The notes: generated from the sequence alone by a model not told the origin. A stretch of 64,000 nt of DNA from Haliclystus octoradiatus (GCA_916610825.1 OU744449.1:8452243-8516242), one strand, 5' to 3'. Positions 38,899 to 52,077 are shown, counted from the first letter of the stretch. A program made the numbers and translations.

Positions 38899-41800
38899 TT
38901 AAAATTCTGTATGGACATGACTTGGGGCATTTGAAGGCAGTGGAGCATCAGCGTACTCAGGTACTTCAGTTGTCGCAGTTAAACAATCTACAAAAGAAAT
39001 AAAACAACATGCATATAAACAAGAGAATTGCAGGAGAAATTTTAGACACTAATAGTTTTGAGAAAATTGCAATTCTCATAATTGATGAATAAGAAATTAC
39101 AGTAGCAATTTTGCTGAAGAAGCGTAGATAATGAGATAGATGGATACTACAGTTTATTCAAAGGTGTATACGTTTGTATACGTTTATTCTGTACTAAATA
39201 AACAAATATGTATGTTACAATAATTCATTTCTGGATCACTTTTCTTCCTATTTGTATAATGAATATGAAATAACAAAACTGGATACTTTGATAGTGTTGC
39301 GTGGGTGGTGTACACTCTCCCATTTGTCTTGTGAGAGAAATGACCGGTCAGTCTCCTATCTATCGACCTTTTATGATATAGTACTTGAGTTATTATCTAA
39401 AGAACAATGCATATCAAGAATTGTTCAACATTATATTCTGAACAAATTAGAGTCAAGAAATATATCAAAATGTGCACCGGAACTAGTTCCAGGCTCTTTT
39501 TATTTATATTTGAGTTTTACAAATAAAAAGAGCCTGGAACTAGTTCCAGTGCACATTTTGAAATATTTCTTGACTCTAATTTGTTCAGAATATAATGTTG
39601 AATAATTGTAGACTATTTCCAATAACTATCTTCTAGTCAAAGTGTCCATATGATTGATTGATTTTATCTATGGGACTATAAGCTACTACACAGATTGTAG
39701 ATTTGCAACAATGATGCATATATATCGACAAGAGAAGAGAAGAAAGCAGCTCTTCTAATAGATATGAAGTATTGTTTCACATGGTCATTTGGAATAACAT
39801 CATCTCAATGTTCTACGTATATAAGACTTAAATATATCCTACCAGTGTCATTTCCTTCTAAAACTTGTTCTTCGCATAAAAATGTTAATGGATCCTTATC
39901 ACGATGTTCTTTGTACCATTCAAGAATTTCAGCTTCATAGTTCTCAATTAATTCCTCACACTAGAATTCAGAACATTAAGAATCAATTACGTTTTCTATA
40001 TCCGTTATGAATTAGAAACGATAACCCCGCAATAATATAAGTAGCAGTTATTGATCGAAGGCAAGGTGAATATCGGCTGATAATGACCATATAGTTTAGA
40101 TGTAATGACTGATGTCCTTTTCGTTCCCTTTCCACGTTGGTTTGTTGACCGATAAAATTAATCTTACTTATAATACTCTAAAAAAGAATATTTCCTTCCT
40201 ATGTGTGGACAAGTTTGAATGGTTTTGTTTCAAGTTAAAAATTGCTTATTTCAAGAAAAAGTTATAGTTTTAAGCAGAAGTCATTTTCTTTTTGAGGAAA
40301 AATTTCTTCCTATATGTGGCTAATGTGGACAATTTCATTTATTCTTGTAATTTCATTCATTATAAAAATGACATAAGAAGTGGATAAATTCCTATTTTAT
40401 TCTTACCCTGTATTTCATTCTTTTGATTTCAAATGTAGGGTCATCTACAATATCCCCTGGTGCGTCGAGACTCAATCGTAAACCACTTTTTGCCATCTCT
40501 TGTTCAACTTGTGAACGGAACATGCTTTTTACTGTAACAACACAATTTACTTCATCAGATCCATTGATTACCCTTTATCAATATATGCAGAGAAAAAGGC
40601 AAAAAGTTCCTCAAAGATGTTTTCATTATCAACTTACCTCCTTTTAGATATGGAAATTCTGGTCCAGCAATAGTCCTATAATGGGTTGTACCTTTACAAA
40701 CGTTTTCTAATATATCCATCAAGCGCATCTCTCTATAACGAAATCATCAGAAATTAAAAGTAATGGAAATGATTAAATATTGGGTAAAGCATGAAGGCGA
40801 GACAATATCACAAGTATCATACGAGGTTTTAAAGAAAATAATTACTTATCTATATAGGTTTTCAAAAAGAAAAATGGACCTTGAACAAAATAAACCCTTT
40901 TACAAGGGTTATTGTTGAAAGAAAGGAATACAATTATATGGGAAGGACAATATATTCATTGAATGACCTCAATGATAAAAAAAAAGCATTTTTAATAAAT
41001 TACTTTCTATAAGCCTTTAAAGCAAACTAACGGGTAATAAAGTTTGAGATATTATAACAGATAATAAAACATCAATAATTTATATACGTACGACACTTTG
41101 AAATCAATTTTCTTTTCAGGTTCAAAATCATCATCCAATCTGTGTGTCATCCATACAGTTTCTTTTTTACCATCAGTTTTAGCTAATTCTTCTTGCAGTT
41201 CTTGAACAAATACTCTACAAACTAATTTCATAGAATACCATGTGAAAATATTCACTCAAATGATCTTATGATAATAATGCAAAAGCATATTGAAGCAATC
41301 CGTTTGCTTTTTGAAAGGAGGCAACATGATTAGAAAGCATCACGATTAGAAATATAACATAATATAACTACAGGGTGTATATATGTGAGAGGTGCCATTT
41401 ATAGAGGGTCGTAGCGAGTGGCCCAGGGATGAATCAAGGAATAAAATCGAGGTCATTGCGAATCATGTACAAAGGGACAATGAAACTATGTGGAATGTGG
41501 AGTTAATTGTTATACGAGCCTAATGAGGACATTTTCAACAAATTTCCCTTTGCCTATTTTTAATGTTTCTAATGGGATGCAATACACAATGGTAGCACAG
41601 TAGTTAAATCACGAATAAAGATTAGGAAGCTATGTTCTTCGAAGGGCACAAGAATCAACACTTTCACGAATCACAAGAAGTGCAATGTATAAAAAATCAC
41701 GAATAACGGAGAGTAAAAAGGAAAATGTCGAGTCACGAAAGTAACCCTTTATGAACCTCTTTGTAGTTACTATTTTGCTCTGTAACAGAATATCGATTAT

Positions 41801-42482
41801 AACTTGATCATAATTTTATAATATCGACACAGACTATAAAGGGATATAGACTTTGTCAAATGTTGTTTGCCTAATGATTGCTCCGGTGTGAAACTTGAAG
41901 TAGAATATGAATGAATATAATGTAACATAAATATGAATGTATGATTCTCTGAATATTATTATTGCTATAACTTGTATGTATAAACGGCACCATGGTCTAG
42001 CATGATGGCAATTTCTGAACTCCAATTCATTTCCAATTGATGATGAAGCAGAATATGAATATTCAACTAGCAGATTTACATATACATTATACATCTTGAA
42101 TTTTGTACCTCACGTATCTGAATAAATATATAAGAGAATGAAAGCAGTACTTTATTTTAATAGTAACGTTGATAATATGTGGCCAATGTACGCGTTGGTA
42201 TTGCTCAAATTGTGGAGTAAAATTGGGATATTTGATATTAATTCCACTTCTTCAAAGGGAAGCAAATCAATACTAACCTTGAATAAAAGTTAGAATCTAT
42301 CTGTACTAACCTTGGCATTTTGTTGGCCTCAGATGTGCGTTTTTATTAAATTCTTCAATTTTAGGATGTGTGCTTTTATTCTTTTCACGTTGTTCTTTCT
42401 TCATTTCTACTGTGCTATCCGACATGTTTGCCCCCAAAGCAATAGTCAAAATAGCAGCTAAGAACATCAATTGAATTTCCAT
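38899..42482 (-). CDS. Canopy family protein (CNPY3/4-like), copy 1
   Basis: Saposin-fold, disulphide-rich secretory-pathway protein; vertebrate CNPY3/CNPY4 act in the ER as co-chaperones for Toll-like receptor maturation. Coding exons in transcript order: 42482-42311, 41221-41092, 40732-40638, 40531-40407, 39960-39843, 38987-38899; 242 aa. The ATG at 42482 gives a hydrophobic signal peptide (MEIQLMFLAAILTIALG). Family cysteines are present: KCQVCR, ENVCKG, YRCEEL, FLCEEQVL and TDCL. Exon 2's acceptor was chosen at 41222/41223, because it restores the CxxC and the phase. The C-terminus (SHVHTEF) is short, with no KDEL-like signal and no lysine-rich tail. It is divergent from the second canopy gene, starting 2.8 kb away. 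It could be called CNPY3 or CNPY4; the subgroup is not clear by eye. Confidence 0.88.
39420..39605. repeat. Near-perfect hairpin, about 87-bp arms
   Basis: Arms 39421-39508 and 39518-39604 are inverted copies with only about five differences, sharing TCTGAACAAATTAGAGTCAA and GGAACTAGTTCCAGGCTCTT. The loop is only a few bases. It lies in the last intron of canopy copy 1. The 117-codon frame across it is a by-product of the palindrome. Confidence 0.85.
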
Positions 42483-45329
42483 TTTGATACACTTCAATTA
42501 GCTAAACGATAGCACAAAGAAATCATCAACGAAAATTCCAGCACACTTCTGTGGAGTATTTAAAAAGCTCGATTATATAAATATTTGTTCACTGTGTATG
42601 TATACGTGTAATGTTAGCATTGAACAGCAACTCGCTAATACGCTATAAAATCTGGCTGGATTTGATTGGAGCATTCAAGACTGACGAAATTCGTATTGAC
42701 CGAATAAACGTTACTATAACCCTTTGATCAGTACCAGTGATTTGAGAAGCTCTTTTGATCAAAATCAACTGGTAGAATCGTTAAGTTCATCTGATATAAC
42801 TGTATCGAATCGATTGTTTATACTGGTGGACTTCACTCATATGAAGTTGCCGTGTATTTTTAAAAAATTGTGTGGCATAATTATCAAAGGGATAGCGGGG
42901 AATAACCCTGTTTAAAATTTGGGTGCAAGTTCTCTGATACCATACGCAGCACGCTGTGGATGTGGAAAGGCGGAATCATCAGAAAAACAATGGGCTCATT
43001 TTATACGAGTGTTTTTAGCTTTTGAGTTTAATTAAATTAAATAATATTAATTTTAATTTACGGTAAAATAATTAAAGTGGAATAAGATATGGAAGTTTTT
43101 ATTTCTATTAAAAATATTAAGAAAATGCAAAATATCAGACCTTTAGACAAAACTCAGACAAATATGATGGTCTGTTTGGCAACTCATCAGTATTTTAGAA
43201 AAGCATAATGTAGCTTAAAAATAAATTCAACTGTTTATAGGCTAGTAATTGAAATCGTGGTTACTCTGCAACTTTTGAAAGGATGTTACAAAATCTGCAT
43301 CTTATATTTCTATTCGAGCGAAATACTGATTATACGAAATCAATAATCTTTCTGATAATAGAGGATGCCTCTGCTTTGAAACTGACTCGAGTATGCAGAA
43401 TGAAAATGCAATGCGGTAATATGTCCGATGGTCAGTTTTCAATACGACAAATGATGAAATAGGGAAAATATTCATGTTTCTAAAATAATCAAAATTATTG
43501 ATAGATGAGATACTTCATGATTCTGATAGATTAGGCATTTTAGATTTTAGATAGAATCATAAATTTATTGTTATTTTTATATTAATTATTATAAATATTT
43601 TTACATATGTAACTATGGTTGTTAACAGATTTTTATTATAAAATATAAAAGATTGCTATTTTAATGCAATAAATGTTGAGATTATGATATTGATCTCTAT
43701 TTTCAAGGAAATTTTGAATGATTACGATAAACTTGGCATTTTGAAAAAATTTATTACTTGTTTTGTAATTTTCATTCAAAATTTATGAACATTTGATATT
43801 TGATTTTATGATTATATAATAGCAGCAGACAAGTACTTGTTTCTGGCCATTAGCCTTCATCAGTACTGCTCAGTGAGCGAACAAGGAACTGACCTCGATA
43901 TATTCCTAAGTCAAGATGAGTTGTCAATGTGGTGAAAAAATTTATCACATGAAAAAAACATCTGTGTCATACCAGAGTGCTCAAACTCCCGAAGTAGTGG
44001 GCAATGCATATCGCAAATAGTATAGACACATTCCAAATTAATAATGCTCAAATTGCGCAAGTACCATGATGCATGGAACAGTTTAACGGAAGACATTGTT
44101 TCGTCAACAACAGTGTATTCTGTTAAACGTGAATCGAGTCAGTTTAATTTATCCAAGTTCTGTAAAATTTACATGAAGATTAGATTTAATAGTTTTGAAT
44201 TAATTAATGTACATTGACTTGATGTAAAATTTGTTAATCTTACTCAAAATATTTCGGTACTTTTATACTGAAATCATCGTTTCTTAAGTAACCTTTATTT
44301 TAGCTTTATTTTAACTTAGGTTTTGATGCTGTGTGCAAATGACACATATATAGTGTTATATATAGATAGATTTAATTTGCATGACAAAAAAATAAATAAA
44401 AATGCCATGACAGGCAGAATACAGGGTAAAAGGTTAGTGATACCGCTTTAGTGATACTCGTTAGTGATACCGGATAATATGTCCTTTATTTGCTTAATTT
44501 TACTTGATGGAGACGATACTTACAACATTTAATGGGTTACAACTTACAACTTACAACTTACAATAATGCGGACCGTATATAATCCCATTGAAAAACTATT
44601 TGTACCTCATACATAAATGAAATTACTATACTTGTCTCGAAGGTGAATTATTTTTTTCTGAATATATAGGAGATCTCTGTGTTGCTCCTATGTTGCTCCT
44701 GCACAGACGAGGTATCCGATCATCTCAGAAAAACAATCGCTTATAAAAATGTTCAATTTTCATCATATACAAATGCAATGATCCATAAAACACATATAAA
44801 TTTAACCAATACACTATGCAAACTGTAAAATAGGTCAATGTTTTGGTTCAATTATACTGAATATGCAATATTCAGATTAATTTCTATTTTCATAAGCGAT
44901 CTGCTTGTCCATCGAATGCTTTCAAAGATTTTCAAATTTAAAACTCACTTACTGTTTGTGCGCATCAAGTCTTTTGGCAATTGTTTCTTGAGGCTCTCTT
45001 CCTGGTTACAATAAAATTAACATCTCAGAGGAGATGTATTTTTTCTCCAGAGTACTCTGACCCTAATTCAAAGTTCTTCAATGTAATCTTTTTGATGTTA
45101 TTTACAATAATTGTAAGTTCAAACGTTAAACTCAGCGAGTAAAACAGAAATGACTGACGTCGTCATAAAAAGTTTCGCCCGCATGCCTGTTATAAAATTT
45201 ACATAGGTGTTTAAACATCCGCACATACTCGTGTCTTTCTTACATAAAACCACGTGTACTTATAAACTTAGAGTGTGTGTTATTATTTTACTGCGATTCT
45301 ACAGAATAATTTATTTTACAAAATTCATA
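42483..45329. other. Divergent intergenic region between the canopy genes
   Basis: No protein-coding gene recognised. It must hold both promoters. TTATATAAAT near 42569 lies some 85 bp upstream of copy 1's ATG and could be a TATA-like element. The only distinct structure is a hammerhead-like RNA on the minus strand at 43821-43870. Small local repeats (GTTAGTGATACC near 44430-44480, ACAACTT near 44535-44560) are also present. Confidence 0.5.
43821..43870 (-). ncRNA. Candidate type I hammerhead ribozyme
   Basis: Read on the minus strand: stem I strand AGCAGTA (43870-43864), core CTGATGA (43863-43857), a stem II hairpin (43856-43844, GGC/GCC), GAAA (43843-43840), stem III CAAG/CTTG with a two-base loop (43839-43830), cleavage triplet GTC (43830-43828), then stem I strand TGCTGCT (43827-43821). 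The two stem I strands pair over all seven positions (one G-U). An A-A mismatch sits at the base of stem II, so activity may be weak. Such ribozymes are known in terminal repeats of Penelope-like elements and retrozymes; no coding part of such an element is seen next to it. Confidence 0.7.
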
Positions 45330-48300
45330 ATGAATATAACAAGACTAGGATTCATTTTACTTCAATTATGCAGATGGTATTACTTTGTTGTTGGTGAGAA
45401 AACAATTTTCGACGGTTTTGAAATCGATAGCGAAGAGGTGAAACAATTATTAGAAAAAGAAAGATTAAGTAAAGAAAGTAAAGAAAAACTTACAGAAATT
45501 GATTTGGAATATAAATTACACTCTCTTGAAAGAGATTTAGACCTGAAACACTTACCAACTGCTTGTCAAGGTAAGAAAAAACGCAAACTCGATTACTGCT
45601 GATGAGAATTATTATACAACCATCATTAATTTATTAAAACAAAAAGTCATACCAATGTTTAGCAGGACAATTGAACAATTACGGTAAATCATACACAGCA
45701 ATACAAGTATAAGCGGGGTATAAGAGGTTGACATATCATAGAAGAGTCACAAATAGTCACAGAGCGTTCGATTTCAATGTAGGTAAATGTATATACATAG
45801 CCTGGCCTCACAAGGCCCACTATTCCGCTATTTTACATCTCTATACAAAACAAAACGGCCGTTGGTAAAGTGGAGTACAGGGGTTATGTGGCACAGGTCT
45901 AATGCACATTACATCATCAACATTTAAAAATCTGTAAATATCCTACAAATGTAATATATTTATTTAGAACATATCAAGGATCTGCTACGATTTATTTTTG
46001 CAATTTGATTGGTTAACGCCAATAACGCCATTTCACCATAGCCGAGCTTGACCCCGTCGATTTCAAGAAATTTATGAAAGTATCAAACAACCGATAATTA
46101 TTTAAATATGGCATTATAAACTTTTTAATGTAAAGGATAGCGACAAGAGAAAACTCTGAGAATTGCGACGTTTCGATATATCATATATCATTTTCAAGCG
46201 AAAGAGAATAAATTTAAAGTTTGACATGGTATATATAGTATAAAAAATAATCTAATTTACATAATCTATTGTATAATAATAACAATGAAATTTTACGTAC
46301 GGATACAAGACAAACAATGACTATTGTAATTATACGGAAATACATTATGTGAATAATTTTGACTTCACTGAGTCAGTTTGCACGTTTAATGTGGGGTGCA
46401 ACTCCCTGATGGCCAGCATCTCGTGTATGAGGCAATCAAATTTTGAGGCACACTTCCTGACAACAGTAAACAGGCTTTTCTCGTTTAAAACGCTACGTCC
46501 GTGACTTCTTAGATGTGCACCGACAGCCGACCCACTATGTCCAGCAACACGTTGATAAAGATGTTGTCTACACAAGTAGAAAGTTAATAGATAATTTAAG
46601 GGTACGTGAGCCGAGGCCGGCCTTATTGTCTGAGCAATGCGTTGTATATTTATTTAAGTGTGACTCGTGTACTGCGAGTTATGTTGGCTATACTCGTCAA
46701 CATCTTTATCAACATGTTGCTGGACATAGTGGGTCGGCTGTCGGTGCACATCTAAGAAGTCACGGACGTAGCGTTTTAAACGAGAAAAGCCTGTTTACTG
46801 TTGTCAGGAAGTGTGCCTCAAAATTTGATTGCCTCATACACGAGATGCTGGCCATCAGGGAGTTGCACCCCACATTAAACGTGCAAACTGACTCAGTGAA
46901 GTCAAAATTATTCACATAATGTATTTCCGTATAATTACAATAGTCATTGTTTGTCTTGTATCCGTACGTAAAATTTCATTGTTATTATTATACAATAGAT
47001 TATGTAAATTAGATTATTTTTTATACTATATATACCATGTCAAACTTTAAATTTATTCTCTTTCGCTTGAAAATGATCTATGATATATCGAAACGTCGCA
47101 ATTCTCAGAGTTTTCTCTTGTCGCTATCCTTTACATTAAAATGTTTTACTAAGAAACTACTAATAAAGACATTATAAACTTGCAAGTAATAAAAAGTAAA
47201 AAGCAAATGCAGTGAATATTTGTAGAGTCATATACAATTTCATTGAGTGACTAGCTGTTTCATGCAGTTTCCCAGTTGTTCAAAATAAATCAAATGGCTT
47301 GCAGGAGAAATATCTGAGCCAGTAAACAAACATGCTTAAAGTCTATAGAAATATTTTGCAAAAAATTAACAATTCAAAAACGATTTGCCCAAATTTTACA
47401 GTATTGATGATTGTGAAAACATAAGATAACATAACTTCATTTCATTAATACATCCCCTCATCCTTTTATGACCAATTTTTGCAAGTTCCTAGATATGAGT
47501 ATAAAAACTATAATTGACGACTTATAATTGAGTATATATATACTTAGTGAATGAAACATAACATGTAACGATACAAACGATATGCAGTAGAGCAACAGGT
47601 GAGGTGTTGTTCATTCACAACCATCTACACTCTCGATCGGCTCTCGCAGCAACTGCCAGGATATTACATATTTCATGCATGAAAAAAATGCGATATTGGC
47701 ACCATAGACGTCAGCCAATCATTGGCAAGGAAGCACTTATTGGCATAACAGATTGTCTAGATTAAGCTTACAGTTAGCAAAATCATTACTATAGAGCGTA
47801 TACGCACACGTCGAAAATTTTCCTACTTGAGAAGCTTCCTCTTCTTCTGTAGATAGCTGGAGAATAATGCAGAACATAATATATAAACAAAAAACATACA
47901 CACAGGTCGAAAAATGTTCCCTTAGAGGATTGTCTTCCATTCTGCAGCCAGTTGAATGATGAAATAAATGCAGAAAATAATGTAAGGGCTGAGGGCATCT
48001 TTCTTCGGCTCGTGATGGTGGTGCCTAATAAATTTTATTACTTTTTGTTTCACTGTTGTGGTGGCTGAGGGAGTGATAGCCCTTAATGATTTCATGGACA
48101 CTTTGTTTGGCCAATGGCAAACAATAGTGTGGCGAACCATATATCATCGTATGATTGGTTCAGACAAAGTCCATGATAGACCGATATGGGCTTTTAATGT
48201 AATGAATAACATTTGTGAACGTCATGTACATTATTTATCAATACTAAAGGATATAGTATAAAAGTTAGCTATATCCTATGAAACAACGAAGTCATAAATA

Positions 48301-51300
48301 AGCCGCCACGACATCTTTTCCAGGTAGATCGCACTCGGATATTCAAAATCGACGTCTTAATGTCTTGTATTAATCTGGATAGAGTAATAACATTCTAATA
48401 TATGTATATTTGATATCTAAAGAAGAAACCTCACTCATCTTAGATTGTTTTCAAGAGGCTCTTATTATGATTTAATTACTTGCTTCTATTCCACTGTAGT
48501 CTGCCGCTTAGTAACAGACGAGATATACATTTATCTTCATGGAAATGGAACAATTATAAAAGAAAGAAAGGGGAAACAGCCGATATTCGAGCAAAGGTAC
48601 CTATATAATACATATAATATAATGTACTTGGCTGTATAGAATTGATGGACCCAATCTTTCCAAGGTCAACAATTTAACATCTTATATACGTAAACATGGG
48701 TGACTGAGGGGTTGCTGATATTTTGATGAAGAATACAATGATCATAAAGGAATGGAATATATAATTGAATAATTGAATGCTGCAATGTCATTTTCTGTGT
48801 AAATATTGATCAATACTTCTTCAATGGTGGGCCTGTGTGATTGTCATGAACGTCTATCATTGCTCAGCGAAAAAGGTTTTCCTCTGAACAAGAACGGGGT
48901 TATACTATATGCAAATCAAAATCACTTTCCTTTTTTAGCTTAAATATATTAATCAAAAGATAATGTAGGCTGATCTTGCAAATTTACAGTCAATTCTCAA
49001 TCGGTTATTCTATATTTTTATTTTCAGTAGCGATACACTTTTCGAAATGTTCGACGTGTTATGTGAACAAATGAGCAAATATCGCGTAAGACGATTGAGG
49101 GATTTTCGTTATGTGAAAGGAGGTATGTTTATTCTGTCTGTTATATAAAAAATTAGCTTGAGAGCATGTAGAACTTCGACAACAACTTTATTTAATTAAA
49201 ACACACTGAAGATGATTTCTATCACATTTGAAAAGAGGACAACCGACGGCAAGTCATCTTTAATTTAAATTAATTACCTCGAAATAATTTATAGCAAAAT
49301 CTTGATATCTAATCTCAAGACTATAGAGCGTTACTGCAAAGATAATCATCATCGGAAATTGTCAGTTTCTCTTCAAAAATCCCAGATGACTAATCATCAT
49401 GATAATTAAATAAGTAAACATGGTCTTCCTTTCAGTTTCGGAAGCGGTAGATTCATTGGTAGAGCAAATGCAACATGCTCTGTGATAGGTTGAAAAGTGT
49501 TATTTTTCCATGTGAAAATATCATATTTTTACGTGTGAAATATCAACTTTAATGAAAAAGGCTTTTATGAGTGCCAGAAAACCCAATAAGTCACTGATGG
49601 TATTGTTAAGTTTAAATATCGTTAATATATGAATGTATATATAGAACTACTGGACTGAAATTTCACTCTCAATTCAAACATATCTCGACACAACATATAA
49701 ACCTGGGTACTGCATACATAAAGTGGTATACATCAATAATTAGGACTTGTGATTAACAGACATTTGAGTTTGCAAAAGCATTTCATGAGCAAAAAGGTCA
49801 AGGAAATTTTTATAAAAGCTTTGTCTAAGTTATAATACTTCAGGAGAAAACTAGAAGATCATAATCATCGCCGTGGTGGGGCGTGATTTTATGATGCATT
49901 TTCGTTTTCTCTTTACGTGCCTTCTCGTGCGCCAAATATCAATAGGAAACCGTGCACTAATTGATAAATATCTAATACTAATATTTGAATTATTTACATA
50001 ACTTCTTTAAATTACATTTTTCAGGTCAAACCCCTGAACGTGAAGCTCTGAATGATGTCATCAGCAATTCAAATCGTAAAATGGAATGGGTTATGAGTCA
50101 TAGTTCAAATGAAATTGACGATCCTACTGGAGAAATTGACCGTCTTTATTTGAAGGTAAGGACAAGGAGCAACAGCTCAAAAGCAGTAAAATTATGATGG
50201 AAAATCATCTGAAGAATATGTATCTAAAGCTTCTGCCTTCTTAATTTCTTGATCAAAGGTTTTTTGCTGTACATCGTTATTATTACTAGTTACAATACTA
50301 TAAACAATTGAATATGAGATGCTTTCTTCGTTCCATGGGATTCATCTTTCCAACTATTTCAGTTCCAGTTCCAATGAATTAATCTCAGGGCCTTGAAGTA
50401 TAATACCATCGTGATCATGAATTTTATTGCGTTAAGATGTTCTGTATCCATATCAACCAGATAATAACTAAAGATCCATTAATGGTATAGCAAACGGAAA
50501 TAGAAGTGTGATTAAAGAAAGCAACAAAGAGCCTACATGAAAACTGCTTTAACGTAAGAACAGCTTGAATTTAATTATCCACAGTTCTTTCTTCCAGTGT
50601 AACAGTTTTCTTCAAGAAGAAGAAGAAAACATTGTTCAGTGGTTTTTCAAATCTCAAAAGTATGAACTTAGGAGTTGGCTTTGTGAAAAACGTGTTCTGA
50701 ATGAAAACGATATAGGTAATTAAGCTACAGCATTAGATACTGCATGTAAATGCATTGAAATAGTTTCTACCCTGTGCATGGGAGGAGTGTGTGATTCTAT
50801 GATGCAGTACTGATTTATTTAACAAAATTAAGAAGTAAATCAAGAACAATTATGGGAAAATGCAGTAATACGACTTATAAGTGCAAAATTAATTACGCTA
50901 CTTCAAGTTTCACGCCATATTTGATTGATCATCATGCGATTTATTAGGTAGTCCATAGTTGAAATAAATTGCCTGAAGATCAACTTATGTGTGAAACTTG
51001 AAGTAGCGTAATTCTAGCATGTTTCATTTTTGACTCTAATTCTATAAATGCTCTGTTTAGTTTCAATGAGACTGTACCAAGAACTGGTGTGGAACAATTC
51101 CACCATTTTATTATTTTATTTATATTAAGAGCAAACTAAAAAATTAACTGTAGCCATGGCAAGGAGCATAATTTATAATATATAGCTCTTCTTGTGTATA
51201 TTTTCTATGTTAGGATTTGGCTGCAAGATTCAAATTCTAAAATTTAGCTGTGTTATTGATGAGTTTAATAAATACTATAAAATGTTGATTACTTGATGAT

Positions 51301-51963
51301 CGATGAGTGCGTACATGTTTCTGCCCTAATTGCAGATAGGGCTGTTTCCTTTTGTCAATTTTGCTCGATAAAAATGCGTGACATTTGCGTATTTCTGAGC
51401 TTCAGTACTGTATAATTTGTGAGCTTCAAAAATGCACGATTTTGCAATTTTCAATCAGAGTCAAAATCTTTCTATTTGCAAAAAATAATTTGCAAAAGGG
51501 CAATGGTAAAATGTCGTATCCACAGCTTATTTTAGTTGTAAAGAGAACCGAAATGATATAATTAAGCGTTTTGAATTTTTTTTTAACAGCTGTCAGAAAA
51601 AGGATAGTTAATTACTTGAAGCAGACCAAGGGTATCAAATTCTGAATTTGGTAAACATTTTGTCATGTGACAATATTTTTTCAAGTTTGTCTTTTGTTTC
51701 CCAGTAAAACAATTTTAATCATAAACTAAGTTAATACAAAGATTAATACAAACTTTTTTTTATGGCACCAGATATGACAACTTCATTAAATATAGTTCCG
51801 AACTATCTCTTTATTGCTCTATAATCTATGGATTTTATGTTAGGTTGTCTCTCGAAAAGTGATCAGCTACAAAACGGGCAGCTTGAAGAGGCAAATGCAA
51901 AATGGAAGGCTGAAAAAACACAAATGGAAGACGAAGAAAGGAGTCTGGATAATGATAAATTAA
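45330..51963 (+). CDS. Canopy family protein (CNPY3/4-like), copy 2
   Basis: Second canopy-type saposin-fold protein. Coding exons: 45330-45570, 48500-48596, 49028-49122, 50025-50155, 50598-50715, 51845-51963; 266 aa. The ATG at 45330 is followed by a hydrophobic stretch (MNITRLGFILLQL) fit for a signal peptide; a longer upstream frame exists but starts without one. An acidic/basic, probably helical segment of about 50 residues precedes the core. Cysteines match copy 1: ACQVCR, DVLCEQ, KCNSF, WLCEKRVL and GCLS. The C-terminus is basic (GRLKKHKWKTKKG), as in vertebrate CNPY3. Intron phases (1,2,1,0,1) equal those of copy 1, and two exons have the same lengths (95 and 118). Intron 1 holds a Penelope-like fragment. 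Confidence 0.85.
46131..46566 (-). mobile_element. Penelope-like element 3' end, inverted arm
   Basis: Shorter inverted copy of the element at 46567-47145, nearly identical over about 430 bp. It carries the last 70 or so codons of the GIY-YIG region on the minus strand (46345-46566). The junction with the plus-strand copy is at GATAAAGATGTTG (about 46554-46566). Confidence 0.8.
46567..47145 (+). pseudogene. Penelope-like element 3' end (GIY-YIG domain), 5'-truncated
   Basis: Codes from about 46567 to the stop at 46917-46919 for a GIY-YIG endonuclease domain of the Penelope type: VVYLFKCDSCTASYVGYTRQ, then R/H residues (HVAGHSG), and ELHPTLNVQTDSVKSKLF at the end. The reverse transcriptase part is absent. 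The 3' UTR (46920-47145) ends with TCGAAACGTCGC and a short tail mirrored in the left arm. In the same frame, the codons before 46567 are antisense of the other arm and not part of the protein. In intron 1 of canopy copy 2. Confidence 0.8.
50890..51018. repeat. Short MITE-like inverted repeat
   Basis: About 130 bp with inverted ends ATTACGCTACTTCAAGTTTC and GAAACTTGAAGTAGCGTAAT. Intron 5 of canopy copy 2. Target duplication not clear. Confidence 0.6.
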
Positions 51964-52077
51964 GGAAGTTAGAGTTTTAAAAACTTGAGCTACTGTATAT
52001 ATATACTATCAACATTTTTAATCGATTCTATTTAAATCTGAATTTTGTCCAATCAGTATATATGTCTGATTTTCTTA

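Noticed and set aside
39252-39605. 117-codon open frame
   Set aside because: It spans the near-perfect palindrome at 39420-39605, so its second half mirrors its first; no protein similarity.
46515-46566. N-terminus of a GIY-YIG protein starting at 46515
   Set aside because: These codons are antisense of the other arm; the element's true sense begins at the junction near 46567.
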